The notes: generated by a model from the letters alone, not told the origin. A DNA stretch of 64,000 nt from Allodiplogaster sudhausi (GCA_945643635.1 CALZFC010000016.1:4632501-4696500); one strand, 5' to 3'. Positions 47,500 to 61,628 are shown, numbered from the stretch's first letter. Program-made: numbers and translations.

Positions 47500-48330
47500 T
47501 GCGGGTGTAATTCATGAGGTTGGTCATTGTTTTTCTTTTTCTGCGAACACGCCACTTCTAGGAGTGGACGCTCTTATCACGCGGTTTATGAAGTTCATTA
47601 GTTGTCCGGCTGCTTTCCATGTATTCATAGTCATTCTTTCGAATGTTTTCATGCCACGTGGTTGGGTCTTTTAAGTCATTGAAAATGATCAACCTATCTA
47701 TGACGAAATTTGAACCTTTTTTGAATAGTCACGATTTATGTCGCACAAAGTTGAAATTTTTTATTTGTTTCTGTTTTATCTGTCTGTTCCTTTTCTTTAT
47801 CTTTGCAAGTTTGCTTAAATGTCGCGATGATAGCTTCCATAACTGGAGAGAAATCTCTTTCAAATTTCAAAATCGAAGGCTTTTTCAAATTTCAAAATCA
47901 CAAGGTTCTTTTTGATGACGAAATCGAAGGCTATGTGTTTGCGATCTTTGTTTCCGCTCTGTTTACTGTTCCCGTTCTGCTGATTTTTGTGGTGTTCGTC
48001 CGTGTCGGTTGTTTATCGGCTCGCTCTCTCCCCGCTTTCCCCTTATCAACCATCCGATTTCTAACCTTCAGATACACTCATCTTCTGTTGAATAACAAGA
48101 AAAACTCGCTTTTCCACGAAATTTCTTATCACTTTGGGCATGGGGCCAGGTTCAGGCCGCAATAATTTGCTTTGCTGGCAAATCCTTGCTATCTTCTCCT
48201 CCTTCTTCTGCAGCTGCTGAAAGGTCGCACTCCAGTCTTTGTCCACTATTGGCCAAGATTGCCTGCATGTGTCTTCTAACCCAGTTTCTTGTTCTACTAA
48301 AAAAGTTATTATTATTTTATCTAACAGCAC
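47500..48330 (-). pseudogene. Decayed coding remnant, unknown, between two genes
   Basis: Several minus-strand stretches look like protein: 48330-48061 has an open frame with SWPIVDKDWSATFQQLQKKE and KLLRPEPGPMPKVIRNFVEK. Near 47830-47740 there is EAIIATFKQTCKDKEKEQ, and near 47720-47560 WHENIRKNDYEYMESSRTTN and ELHKPRDKS. Stops and frame changes separate them. Composition suggests an old mobile-element or gene protein. Family not recognised. A plus-strand frame at 47803 with a hydrophobic stretch is the shadow of this. Confidence 0.35.
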
Positions 48331-48527
48331 ATATTCTTAATTATATTTAAAAAAAAAGACTGGTTTATTTTGCTCGCTCCCACGAATAGGACTTTTTACT
48401 ACGTTAAAATAGCATTTTTACCTCCTTTTTTGCTCGCTCCACTCACTTTTCGCTCACTTTCCCACGTAGCTTTTGTGTGTTTTCCTTCCAGCTTTTGTGC
48501 GCAGAGAGCAGCAGAGACCACGGAATC

Positions 48528-51500
48528 ATGGTTCTGATGCGTCTGTTCAAATGCTGCCTGCCATTCGGACGTCGCAAGGTGTCGACCACCTCTCCCTCCT
48601 CTTCCGTTTCCGGTCCGGGCTCCCGACACGAAGGCGAGGAAGTACCGTACTCCATCGACAACCCGACTGCCGCCATCTCAAACCAACCAATGCCGACGAC
48701 CGTGGAGGAAGGCTCGAAGATGTCGAAGGAGAGTGAGGAGCGCCAGAAGCAGCCGACCGCGCACGAGGCAAACGGTGATAATGACGAGAAGCTGATCGAT
48801 GTCGAGGGCGACGATGTCGAGTCCGAGGTCAGCGCCAAGAGTCCCGGGTCGTCGACCATCGAGAGAGGTCCCGAGCCCACCACCGAAAAGAAGTCATCGG
48901 CCTCAAGCTCCAGCGAGAACGCAACAACTCCAGAGAGGTCAGATGGTGTTTCGAGTTTGCCTGTTTCTTTTCTGTTTCCTACCCAAACACAGGAATTTTA
49001 CAAGGGGCTGAGCGCGATGGGTTCACCATGAAAGGGATCTTTGTGAAATTGAGAAAAAAAACTTTGTTCTATTTATAGAGCGCACATATTGATCCCTTCT
49101 AAGAAATGGGGGCCTGCATGGAACCCTAGAGATAAGTATATTAGACCCCAGGAGAGCCAATATCGAAGGAAAAGTAGGCGCGAGATTGCATGCCAACAAG
49201 GAGCCCCATTCTTTAAAATCCTGTGAATCTGGCATGCCTGGTACTTTTGGTGCAGTGCTATTGATTGATTGGTGAGAGAGGGGTAGAAAGGCGGTGAGGA
49301 ATCACAACAGCAACCTCCCCTTCCCCACTGTGTGCAAATCATTGCAAACTGTTGTTTTTGTGTTGTAACTCACACATTCATATTGGCGATGACAAAGTGA
49401 AATTTCTGGTTTTCCTCCCTGTCCTGTTCATCTTTCAAATCAACCCATCAGTGCGCGGAACTCTTTAAGTGGGTAAAAGCGGCGAAATGTTTTCTTTTTG
49501 AATTGATTATTATAATTATTTTTAAGCCAATAATAATGTTATCACGATTACTTTAGAATGCCCTCCGTTCCGCGCGGAGTTACCATTCTCTCCGAACTCA
49601 AGACGCTTGCCGAAAAGTGTAAGATTTCTGGTCATTCAGAACTCCTTTTATAAGGAGAGTTTGCTATTATAGTCCTTTAATTAAGAAATAGATATTATAC
49701 TCCAAGCTAATTGAGAAAATATATATATTTTTGCTAATACTTTTGTAACTACATTATGGAATGTTTATGGTTATCTTAAATAAAAGATCTCATCTAGTTT
49801 CAGCCAAGCACGCCTGCCCCCTCTTCGAGAAGATCTCCTTTTTCACCGGTGACATCACCAAGATTCAAGTGGATGCCATTGTCAATGCGGCTAATGCCGG
49901 ACTTCACGGAGGTTACTGTACAATTGAGCTACCGTAGTCTATGTACTAGTTCATGTTCGACCATTCAGAAAAGTTTTAGCCGAAAAGGTTGATGAATATC
50001 CTGTGAATCTGAATCAAAAGTTGTAAACAAAAGTTTTTTTTTTCTAGGTAGTTACGCAAGAAATCATGAATACGGAATGGTTCACCTACTTTTTATAATA
50101 ACTGATTGGATTGGTTAATCTCATTGTCAGTGGTTGACATTCCACCGAAGACCTCTAAAGTTTTAGTTTTTGCTTTTCTTTTGCAAATTGAATCGCTTCT
50201 TTTGGTTTCCCTGAAGATAGCGAAAATTGTTATTTATATTATGTATCAATTACTGACGAATGAGAAGCTTCTTAATAATATAATTAAATTTATTACATAT
50301 AAAAAAAAGAGAGAAATTGTAGGCGGCGGCGTCGACGGCGCGATCCACCGCGCGGCCGGCCACGCCGCCCTGCAGGCCGAATGCCGCAAGCAGCGCAGGC
50401 CAGTCGAGACGGGAGGAGCGGTCGCGACCGACGCATGCCGACTCAGCACGCATGTCAAGAGTCAGTGGAGAGAAGACCAGCTATTTTTAGTGTGCCTCCA
50501 AAAAGGAGTGATTACGGTAGAGCAGTCTTGCTTGGCCAGAGACACTGTAGTGCATCGACTCTAGAATCTGTAGTGTTAGGAGACTCTGAACGTGATGGGG
50601 GGTATGGATTCGGGGGCTATTAAAGGGGCGTCAAAAAAACAAGCGCCCAAAACCACGACGGTCCTCTCTAATGTGCTGCACATTTAACCACTTCAATCAT
50701 TATTTCTATTGCCCTCCCCATTTTTCGAGGTCCAAAAATATTTGCCCCAACAGTGGGTGACTCTTGGACCACACGATATCCTTTGAAGGGGTATACAAGT
50801 TGACACTAATGGGTCTTGACAGGAATCATCCATGCGGTCGGCCCCATGGCATACGGTAACTTTTCGAGGAGCGCGCCTGCGCTGAGGAAGCAGTTGATCG
50901 CTTGCTATGCCAACTCGGTTGCCATCGCTGAGAGAGAGGGGCTGCGATCACTGGTTAGGGTTTTTTCCATTCTTTTTCAAGGTTAATACCATATTTATTT
51001 ATTCATACATCATTTTGATGGTGTGCCAACATTACAGTGACTTGTGAGATGGTAAAAGCGTTCCATTGCAGAATAATAATTATAATTATGAATAGTAATA
51101 GAACATAGTCGGGATTAGCTGTAAAAGGTCTTTAAAAAAAATCACAGTTTTGTTTGATGCTGATTGCCATTAGTCAAGCAGTCACTCATTTGAATTACAG
51201 TAGGTAATTGGCTGCATTGAGCAGAGTTGAAATTTGATAAAAGGTGATATTGCTATAGTAGTTTACTATTACTTCGAGATGAATAAAAGTTGACGCATAC
51301 TTTTTTTGAACGGCCAAAATGGCTAGAAAAAATTTTGAATTGCCAAATGGCGCCAAAAAATTTTTCCGTCTTCCCTTTCCAGGCCTTCCCGTGCATATCG
51401 ACTGGCATCTATGGCTATCCGAACGAGGACGCTGCGTTCCAGGTCATGAAGTACTTCCACAACTACTTCAAGAAGGAAGAGAACAGAGACAAGGTATGGT

Positions 51501-53520
51501 AGAACAGTCATATTCTTCAAAATTTATGAGCATATATATTATTATTAAATTAAAGAATAATGATATCTTAATTCTAATGCGGGAATTTAATATTTGAATT
51601 TGGAATAACAAGTTAGTTTAAGATAGTAACAATTGGTACTTATTTATTACATTCAATGAAAATACAAGTTGGATGAGAAACGAGCAATATTGTACCGCGA
51701 ATTCCAGCAGGTGGTTTTTATGGCAAAGTGCTTCTATAAGGACGATTGGGAAAGGAAAAAAAATTGTTGTGAACTTGTGCTGCCTGCAGTTGTAATGCTT
51801 ATAGATAAATAAATATTATATATAGTTACAGGTAATTAATATTGCATTTGATACTATAAATTAGATAATGCTTATAAATAAACAAAATGTATTTTGTAAA
51901 TATAAATAAGTTGAATATAATGATGAATTAATATTCCATTTGGTAAGCATATTTAGTTAATGTTTATAAATGAGTAGAATATAATGATTAATCAATGAAC
52001 ACAACATTTACACTTCAGCTCGACCGTATCGTGCTGTGCCTCTTCATGGACATAGACAAGGGTTGCTTCTCGGAGATCGCCAAGGCCTACATGGAGGACC
52101 AGACGGTATGTAATCCGTCGATTCTAGGGTGCAGATGGTTTTGTGTAATGGATTATGATAATATTAAACATTAAAATTATTTTTAGTTAATCAAACTAGT
52201 TCTCCGTTTTAGATCCTTGAGAGGAATCTGAGCCCAAGTGATGTTTCAAAGCTTGTGAGAGGCGAATACTCGGATAATGAAGAGGTGATTTATTCGATTT
52301 TTTTCCGTTTTAAACTTTTGACACCTGAAACAGTTGTTTCGTATATGTAAAAAAAAATTATATTAAAATATATAACAAATAAAAAAAGAAAATTCTGTTT
52401 TTGAAGAATGAATTAATTGAGGTTGATGACGAAGGACAAGTGAGTGATGAAATAGAGAAGAATGAGTCCGGAGGAGAAGAAGACGAGGGGGAGTGGGAGC
52501 AGAAGCCGAAGGAAGAGAAGAAGGAAGCAGAGCAGAAGAAGACGAAGGAAGAGGAGAAGGAAGGAGAGAAGAAGACGAAGGAAGAGAAGGAGGAAGGAGA
52601 GCCGTCATCTAGTTGGTCCTGCAAGTCTATCTCGATTTTGAATGCGGAGAGAGAGAGAGTGCAAGAGAGAAAGGGGAATGAGAGAGAGATTGCGAAATTT
52701 GAGAGAGAGAGATTGCTAAATTAGAGAGAGAGAGAAGTTAGAGATACTGCGAAAGAGAATAATAACAAGTTGGAAGTTCGGAAGGAAAAGACGCACAAAT
52801 GGCGAACACGGTATAATGTCTACCGTAAATATGGAATTATGTTTCTCTTTTGCCCTCTTCTTATGTCTTCCTAAGAGAGATGCTCATCTATTTTGTTTTA
52901 AAGGTTGCAAAAATGAGTTGACCAAGAGATGCCTGACTTCTCTGTGAGCTTCTTATCTTCTTTACCTTATCTCAAGTAGTCAACTTCAAAAGTGTTCACC
53001 AATTTCTGTTTACTTTTCCTGCTAAAAGTTTCAACAAAAGTCTATCATTTGACTGCTTTCACTCGTTTTTATGTTGCATGACTCATTGACCATTAAGAAA
53101 ACTGTATAAAAAAAGGAATTCTACGGTGTTCATTTAAATGAAAGGAAGTACATTTTGCTCCACGAAATTCTACAGTATCTGCATGCACTTTTTTGTAGTT
53201 CAATGATTTTTTTTCCTTTCATTTGTTCTCAAGTTTCTTCTTCAGAGACTGAGGAAAAAGAAGAGAGCGAGGCAGCAAAGGAGACAGAAGAGAGAGACGA
53301 GAAGGTGAACAACGAAAAGGAGAACGGAGGAGAGACGCCAGAGAGGCCGAGTGATGACAACTGGGAAGAGATGCCAGAGATGCTGAAGACGGAGGAAGTC
53401 AAGGAGAATCATCGCAAGAGGAAGCAGTCGGAGAAGGAAGTGGAGAACAAGGAACGCAAGCCAAAGGTGTCTCCCCCGTCGAAGGTCAGCAAGAAGAAGG
53501 AGAACAGCGATGAGGCCTAG
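48528..53520 (+). CDS. MacroD-type macrodomain protein, ADP-ribose hydrolase
   Basis: Predicted mono-ADP-ribosyl hydrolase or O-acetyl-ADP-ribose deacetylase. Exons: 48528-48937, 49557-49618, 49804-49911, 50323-50460, 50823-50953, 51383-51493, 52019-52105, 52213-52284, 52407 to about 52600-52660, and about 53246-53520 (TAG). Phases fit through exon 8. The macrodomain spans about residues 165-350: FFTGDITKIQVDAIVNAANA, GGGGVDGAIHRAAG (Asp and His of the MacroD active site), IIHAVGPMAYG, AFPCISTGIYGYPNEDAA, LDRIVLCLF. The first 136 residues start MVLMRLFKCCLPFGRRK and are Ser/Glu-rich. The last about 150 are Glu/Lys-rich with a KRKQ and KKK basic end, so disordered. The ATG at 48528 was chosen for its position upstream of the whole frame. 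The exon 9 donor is not settled. Confidence 0.85.
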
Positions 53521-53779
53521 AGAGGGAAAGGAGAGGGAATTGTAGTGCTGCTACCGTATCCCTAGACACCATAATTATTTCTGCGATTTACTAATGTCAC
53601 TGTGGAGTTGTTGTTGATGTCCACCTTATTATATTCATCGACGGTGACCGGTGTCGTAATTTAATTCTTTGAAATTTATTCCATTGCCATTTTTCGTTAT
53701 TTCTGCTCTCCACATATTACAACTGATTTCTCCACACACATCAACCAATTCCTGCAATCTTTTGCCTATAAATCTCTTG

Positions 53780-53843
<64 letters not shown>

Positions 53844-54560
53844 CTCTTTTTTCTCTCTTTCTCCCTCTATCTTTGCCTATTTTTCGTTACATGTCTATGT
53901 ATCTATCATTCTCCGTCAGCTTTTGCTGCATTTTTTATTAGACGGCGTTGCATGGGAAGAAGAAGGAATGCGAATTCATTCTAAAACTGTCTCGTCTAAT
54001 ATGGCAGAGCGCTTTTCCTGCTTGCTTTGACCTTGTTTGCGTTATTTCTTTCTTCCTTCTTCCACTCCTTTCCAGTCTCCAGTCTCTGTGGTCTGCAACC
54101 CACCTCCCCAATCTCCCTCTTTTCATGCAGGAATCTTTTCATTGTGTCGACTTGGGAAAATTTCTCTCTATCAGTCTCGCTTTGACTCTCTCTCTCCCCT
54201 TTCTTTCTCTGCCTGCCTATATGTCTCCCTCTCTCTCTCTCTCCCTCTCTCTTCTTCTTTCCTCCATAGTCTCCTTGCCCAATCACAACAAAGTGCACTT
54301 GATTCCTTGTGCACTTTTGTGTCGACCGCGCCAATTGTTCATTGTACGATTTGATGCTCATGCCTGCTTACTATTTATTACTATTTATAAAGTCCATCAT
54401 CGATTACTGTTTTCTCTTACTCCGTACTGGCAAGATGGTGCAAGACAATGCATAACGAGTTCTTGTGCGAGTAATCGTGTTTTTTTTCTGTGCTTTTATT
54501 ATTATTGTTATTGTTATTGTATTCGACCGACTTTTGTTCGATAAATAAAGTTTTGTGTTT
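53521..54560 (+). other. 3' region of the macrodomain gene, CT-rich
   Basis: Contains (CT)n at 53788-53860 and 54180-54270. AATAAA at 54544-54549 could be a distant poly(A) signal. Short frames here are low-complexity or unsupported. Confidence 0.4.
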
Positions 54561-54562
54561 CG

Positions 54563-54930
54563 TTATTCCCCTATCCAGTCAATTTTGGTTTGAATGTCGT
54601 TTGGACACGAACGCAATTCGGGCGTTTTCTGAATAGTCAAAAGTGTAGTTTCGCGATGGTTTGGACTACAAATGGAAAGTCCGTAGTCCTTAGTAATTGG
54701 CAGGTAGATTGTAGTGCAGAAAGCTTCTATAGTGGCAAAGGCATCGTTTTGTGTAGGCGTTACAGTACTAAAGTTTAGTTGATTATCATTGCCGTCTCTT
54801 TCTATTTGCGTTTGAGGGTAAAATGAAGTTGGTATTTTTTTCGCAAGATTTTTCCTAGTCCGGCAGCAACGTCTCAACTCATAACTGATAGAGGTAGTTG
54901 AGTGATGGTTTGATTGGCTTGTTCCTTGAA
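54563..54930 (-). other. Minus-strand ORF of protein-like composition
   Basis: About 120 codons open on the minus strand, with SNHHSTTSISYELRRCCRTR, KIPTSFYPQTQIERDG and SICSPNHRETTLLTIQKTPE. The composition is protein-like and not repeat-derived. It begins after TGA and has no visible start context. It could be an exon or a relic of a mobile-element protein. Not recognised. Confidence 0.3.
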
Positions 54931-55822
54931 TCCAAGACGATTTTCAGTGTATCGAGTTTAAGTACTAAAACAACTCGAGGAATATACGCAATTTTTTGAG
55001 AGCTAGTGAGTGGGCAGTTCTCTCTGAGTTTAGTATGATACGTGTATATGTGCAGAGGAATGATTTATGGACATGAGGGAAAGAGGCTAAGGACTTGCTA
55101 GGCAAAGTATGCTGAAAGAGAGAGAGAGAGGGACAGAGAGTAAGTAAGAGAGAGAGATACAGAGAGTGAGTAAGAGAGAGAGAGAGAGAGAGAGGAATTG
55201 GAAGAGATATTGAAAGAAATAGAGCGTAAAGGGGATGTAGAGATTGGGTATGACTATGTGTATATTTGTATTTGTAGAGTGATACATACACGAGGGAGGA
55301 TACAGGCTGAGCAATAGCGAGAGAAGGCCTAGGCTATCGTTGCCCTGACGTATGTACAAAAAGAGTGCGCTTTTCGCAGCAGAGCCTCCCTCCCCCCTTA
55401 CGTCATCCCCCAATATTCGTTGCGCTTTTTGAGGACTGATAGTGCGGTAAAGTGATAAGAGCGGGAGAGATTGTAATAGAATATATCTATCGAGGCGAAG
55501 CGATGTAGCTACTACCCGGGTTACTGCGCACTCTGTGAGAAAACGGAAAAAAAGTGCAGAGAGAGAGAGAGAGACAGAGCGAGAGAGAGAGAGAGAGAGA
55601 AGGAGAGAAATAATGAGTGAGAGAGAGTAGAAACAGAGCTAGAGTGAAGACTGTCCGTCCTTGTAATTGATCTTTCTCATTTCGTGAGTGTGATTACTGA
55701 CAGAGAATTACAACGTCCGGTGGACAAGGTAGCCTTTCCAAAGGTCTCTGTATCGAGCTCTCTCTTTAATGCGTGTTCTTTCTCCTCTCTTCTCTGCCTC
55801 TCTCTCTCTCCCTTTCTCTGTC

Positions 55823-55867
<45 letters not shown>

Positions 55868-56114
55868 CTCCTTCTCATTTCACGTCCCTATGTTTCATTT
55901 GCACTCCTCTCTCCTGAGCACTCGCGCAACTTTCTCTCTGTCCACTTTCTCCGTTCACTCAATTTCGTACCGTTAAGCAGTCTATTAATTACAGTTTCTC
56001 AGTTGGAGCTCTCTTTTTCTCTCTCTTATCTCTCTCCTCTCTCTCTCTTCTCTCTCTCTCTCACTCTCTCTCCCCTCTGTCTCCTTCCTCTATACTCTCT
56101 CGCACTCTTTCTCC

Positions 56115-56149
<35 letters not shown>

Positions 56150-57060
56150 TGCAGTTAAAAGCTCATTTGTCAGCGACTGCAGTGGAGAAAAAGGTAGAGA
56201 TAAACAGAGCTTCCCCCATTCCTGTGCTAGCGTTCTTCATTTTCTGATTGTGTGGCAGAAGTAGTTTGCCAATGTGGTAACTATTTAAAAAAAAATTGCA
56301 AACTATTTTTGCCTGTAATTCATAACGAGGGGCTTCTTCGACATGAGGAACACGAATATCGTTTAGATTCTTAAACATAAAGTATTAATTTAGCCATACG
56401 GTATGCCCCCCATTAACTGTAAATTGCATATAGCTTGTTTCAAATGCAGAATACGAATTAGGCGTTATTCCTTTTTTTGCTTGAAATAAACCTTACGAGA
56501 AAAATGAACCCCGATGATTTGATTTACACTCTAATTTCGAGTAAAAGTGTGACTTACCGTATGCCTACCGTATTTCCGGGAAATTGCGCGATTCTAATTT
56601 TAAAAAAGTTAAGTGATATTTCTATTCTTTATGCCGAATAAGCCCAATCGGGTAAATGTGAGCCAAAAAATGTTTTCAAATTATTTTCTGGGGTCGGAGT
56701 AATCGACTAGTTCCGTGAAGACAGCTTTATAATTTTATAATTTTATCCATGAAAAGTTTTTCAGTTTATTTCGTGCCTTAAAAAGGAGTTTTATTTGTCT
56801 TTGGCTTGTTCGATTCTCTAGGCTCAAAAATCTATAAATGAAAAAAATTCATAGGCCCTGTAATCGATTTTCGAGACTGAAAACAAGACAATTTTCTTTG
56901 TTATCATTAAAAAAATTCTATTCTGCCCACGTTTCCATCCGTTTTTCTCCAATGAGTCACATGTTCACGCGTTCGAAACAAATATTGTTCCATTCACATT
57001 GTTTCCCATTCTGCGGTGATTCACCAGAGCGAAGAAGTTTTATATATATTTCTTTTTGCC
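54931..57060. other. Pyrimidine/purine-tract-rich region without a supported gene
   Basis: Holds GA runs (55105-55195, 55560-55630) followed by CT runs (55795-55870, 56010-56150). The order GA then CT forms a loose inverted arrangement around 55700. AT-rich sequence from 56160 to 57060 shows no gene that I can support. Confidence 0.5.
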
Positions 57061-57064
57061 CCAG

Positions 57065-58363
57065 GCAATAAGCGTTTCATTCAGCGGACCCTAGGAAACT
57101 TTCTCGTCATATTAGAAGAATTTTGTGGATTCTCTCTTTTTCTATTATTAACACCGCTGATGAAGTTTTATTTTATGTTTCGAACGATTTGCTCGGAGAG
57201 TCTCAGTGACATGGAGGAAGTGAAAGCGATTTCCTGGCCGGTGCTCTCTCTCTCTCTCTCTCTCTCCCTCTCTCTCTCTCTATCTTTCTCTCTCTCTCTC
57301 TCTCTCTCCCTCTCTCTCTCTCTCTATCTTTCTCTCTCTCTCTCTCTCTCCGTATTTGCCCCCTGATATGATGTAAAAGAAGATATTGGAAGCCTTCTTC
57401 TCTGTGACATTCCCTATGTTTATAAATGTGATTTTATGACGTCATCAAAGTAGAAGAAGATGCTCTAGGAACCAGAGATGGAATGGATTGCAAATTTTTT
57501 AAGATGTATTTCCTCTCAGAAGCTGTTGCATTAGTCAAGCCGATTTAACCCCCCTCCCTGTATATTATCACGCAAGTCCTTAGATGGGAAAGTGTTGTTG
57601 AAAGATTTTGGAAAGATTTAGGAAAAAAATGCTAAAGGTTTCAGTACTGCAACATTTCCAGCTGCGTTTTACAACGGCAATATTTGATGATCGTATCATA
57701 TCAGCCGATGTACTGATTGTGAGGCCCATTTCCCGTGAAGCATTACATGAAATCATGTTTCTGCTTTCTCTTATTGAGAAATTGATAACACGCACTCGCA
57801 AAAGTTGTTTGAGGCCTGATTATGATAGGCAGCCTTCCAACAGAAGGAGATTAGTGAAACCCTTCAGAGAGAGACTTTGTGAACAACCCGGCAGGGGATT
57901 CTCTTAAGGGGTTTTTTTCTCCTTCTTCTTCTTCATCTTTGTTTAGCTGTCTCTGCCCTCTCTATTGCCATCTGTGTTTTTCTATCTGTCTTATCCTTCA
58001 ATCTCTTCCCTCGCGTTCTTTCTGTCTATGTCTCTGTCTCTGTTTCTCTCTCACTCCTCTTTCTTTCTCTGCCGTCTCACTTCCCTTTCCATTCTCCATA
58101 TGTGCTTGTGTAACGTGCGGCCCGCCAATGTCATCTCCGCCATCTCTTCATTCTTTTAATATTCTCTCTCTCTCTCTCTCTCGTATGTCTCTCGCTCTCT
58201 CTCTATCTCTCTCGCTCTCACTCTCTCTCTCTCTACCAAAGTCTCTTCCTTGTGCCCTTCTTCTTATCTCCTATGCTTCCAACGGATTTTGAGCCACCCA
58301 CCCCGTTGGCTCTCGCAAAATCCTTCTGCCCTTCACATCTTTTTCTCATTACTCGTTTCTTTG

Positions 58364-58411
<48 letters not shown>

Positions 58412-58631
58412 ATCTCCTCCTCCTCCTCCTTTCCTTCTCTCTCCCTCACCCTCTCTTTCTCTCCCTTTCCCTCTTTCTCTCTCACCCTCTCTTTCTCTCC
58501 CCCCCCCCCCTTCATTTTCCCTGATATCCACTATGCCTTTAGAGATGGAGCGCATCCGCGCCATTGATGAGATGTGCTTTGGTTCGTTCCAGAATCAGAG
58601 GACCGGGGGCTTCTCCAACTTTCCTGCCTCA

Positions 58632-58674
<43 letters not shown>

Positions 58675-58933
58675 GCGCTCTCTCTTTCTCTTCTCTCTCT
58701 CCTCTCTCTCTCCTCTCTCTCTCTCTTCTATCTCTCTCTCTCCTCTCTTTCTCTCCCTCGCTCTCTTTCTCCTTCTCTCTTTCTCTCCCTCGCCCGTATT
58801 TCTGATGTCTGGCGTCTGTCGGGAAAAGTATTTTTGTTGTTTATCTCGCCTACAACCGTCGTCTAGTCACCCCATAGAGCAGTAGGACTCATTTAGAGGC
58901 CCATTCCACGCCGCCTTTCCTTCTTCTCTCTCC

Positions 58934-58975
<42 letters not shown>

Positions 58976-59242
58976 CCCTCTCTCTCATACCCTCTCTCTC
59001 ACACGCACTCTCGCTCTCTCTCTCCCTCGCTCTTTCCCTATCTCTCTTTGTGGTATCACACGCTTCTTAAAGGTACAGTTGTGAGTAAGAGTGCTTGACA
59101 GCCAACAACCACACACTTTGTGATGATTTCGCACACATTCTCCTTTTTCCCATAGCTCCTCCCGCCCCCCTCCTCCCTCACATATCCGCACCACCTTCCA
59201 GTCTCCCATATTCACGTTCTCATGCCAATAAGTAAATTCTTA

Positions 59243-59279
<37 letters not shown>

Positions 59280-59572
59280 GCCTCTCTCTCGGTCTATCTC
59301 TCTCTATGTCTCTGCAAACATCCATTTTTGCAACAGGCACAAAACCAGACTAATCATAGACTTATCTTCGTCTTGAAACAAATTACAGAATAGCAGCAGT
59401 AGCGCTTGAGAAAAGATTGCAAAATCGCCTAGTCACCGCCATTATCTTTCCTCAGAAGGCAGTACAAACTCTTTCTCGCTCTCTATCAGTCACCTTTCTT
59501 TCTCTCGCGCTCTCTTTCTCACTGTCTCTCTCTTTCTGTCTTAATATTCCTGTCTCTCTCTCTACCTCTGTC

Positions 59573-59617
<45 letters not shown>

Positions 59618-60079
59618 CCTCTTTCTCTCCCTGTCTCTCTCTCGTGTAACTTTTGAAATGGGAACGTCCTCTGGCCTGCGTCCCCGTCCTCGATCTGTGA
59701 ACGTATGACTTCATAATTGACTACAAGATTTTTCATGACCATTAGATAAGCTTAATCAGCGGATTTTAAGCTTGGGTTTTAGAGAGATTGTAGTTTTTTC
59801 GGTTCAGTGTTCAATGTTTGCTAATAATTAAAAGAAAAAATACCGCTTGATAATACAGAATTAAAATAAAAGAATATTAGGTATTCTATCAATTTCAATT
59901 TCTTTATCGCATTGACCGATGTGGGCAAAGTATGTAGTCTGGGCCAAGCAATACAAATTAGAAATTATTAAAAAGAAAAAAATAATAATACAAGAAAGAA
60001 AAAGATGACAAAACAAAATGGGGGCATGAGATGTAACGATTAAGAGACATTTTGTTGAGTTACAAGGTGGGTACAATAT

Positions 60080-60124
<45 letters not shown>

Positions 60125-60711
60125 GCCCTCTCTCTCTCTAGTTGTCACTTTTGGAATTAGAATGTGCCCGAGCATGCGTCCCCGTCCTCGATCAGTGATA
60201 TGGCTTCAGAGCGGATTGTGTGATATATCGTATTTAGACTTAAGCAGCGCATTTTATGCGTGAAGTTGTAGGGAGATTGCAATGCGGTTAAATGTCAAAC
60301 CGTTAAACGTCGGTTTCAGTAATTGCATCGTAATAATAATAAAAAAATTTTTAACCTTCTATCGTTATAGTAGACAATTGGGCGTTGCTGAAAATAAAAT
60401 ATTCAATTAAAATGCGCTGGCGGTTCTGTGCTGCATAATGCTTACTTATTTTACTGTGTTCGCTCATTAGTTGTTCCTTTCTTGGGTCTAGTGTTAGTTT
60501 ATTGGTGCCAGCCTAGATCGAATAGATTGTTCCTATAAACAGTCAGTCGTCATAATTGTTGGCCACTCTTATTTGTTCATTATGCCACGGTGTTTGTTTG
60601 TTTCTTTATTTACTTTTCCCTGGTGATATCACTCCGCAGATCGGGCCCTTTTCTATCGCTTGCCACAGTCCTCACTTTCACATTGTTATCATTTTATTTT
60701 TATTCTCTCTC

Positions 60712-60750
<39 letters not shown>

Positions 60751-60823
60751 TCTTTTTCTCCTCTCTCTCTCATTTCTTTCTCTCTTTCTCCCTCTCTGTC
60801 TTTCTCTCTCAGGCCTCTCTCTC

Positions 60824-60880
<57 letters not shown>

Positions 60881-61227
60881 CTCATTTCTCTCTGTCCCCT
60901 CTGATTCTCTCTTCATTTCTTTCTCTGACAGAAAGAACTGAAGCCCCGTGCAATGCATGCCTGAGGCGGATTGATGCCCTCTGCTTCCTCCACCCTTCCT
61001 CGAAATCGCCGCTTCCAATGCCTCATTTACGATGCTCTTCCACCACTCTTGCCTAGAGCCAGCCCCCCTGTTTCCAGGACCCCAGCCCTCTCCCCTCCGG
61101 GGAAGGGAGACGGGGGTTAGAGAGTTAGGAGTCGGGAGTCAGATAGATGCTGACTCATCAGCCACAGCCTTTGCCCCTGGCAGAATACCTACAGGCTATC
61201 CGTTGCTTGAGTCATCGTAAGGCTCTC

Positions 61228-61277
<50 letters not shown>

Positions 61278-61595
61278 TGTCTCAGAGAGAGAGAGAGAGA
61301 CTGACAATAAGGTAGACGAGATTGCCCTCTTCGTTGATGAGTTGTTTCCCCTCTCATTCAAAGTGACGCATGGTTGTTTCTCATTCTCGACTTTTTTTGC
61401 TTTCTATTTGATCTTGTTCTCTGTGCATTGTTCTCTCACTATCTCTTCTTTTCTCTTTCCCTCTATTTCTCTCTATATCACTCTCTCGGTCTCTCTCTCT
61501 CTATATCTCTCTCTTTCTCTCTCTCTCTATTTCTCTCTCTATCACTCTCTCTGTCTCTCCCTCTATTTCTCTCTCTATCACTCTCTCTCTGTCTC

Positions 61596-61628
<33 letters not shown>

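Noticed and set aside
47803..48165. Plus-strand frame with a hydrophobic segment, possible membrane protein
   Set aside because: The minus strand over the same bases looks more like protein, and there are no splice signals or start context on the plus strand.
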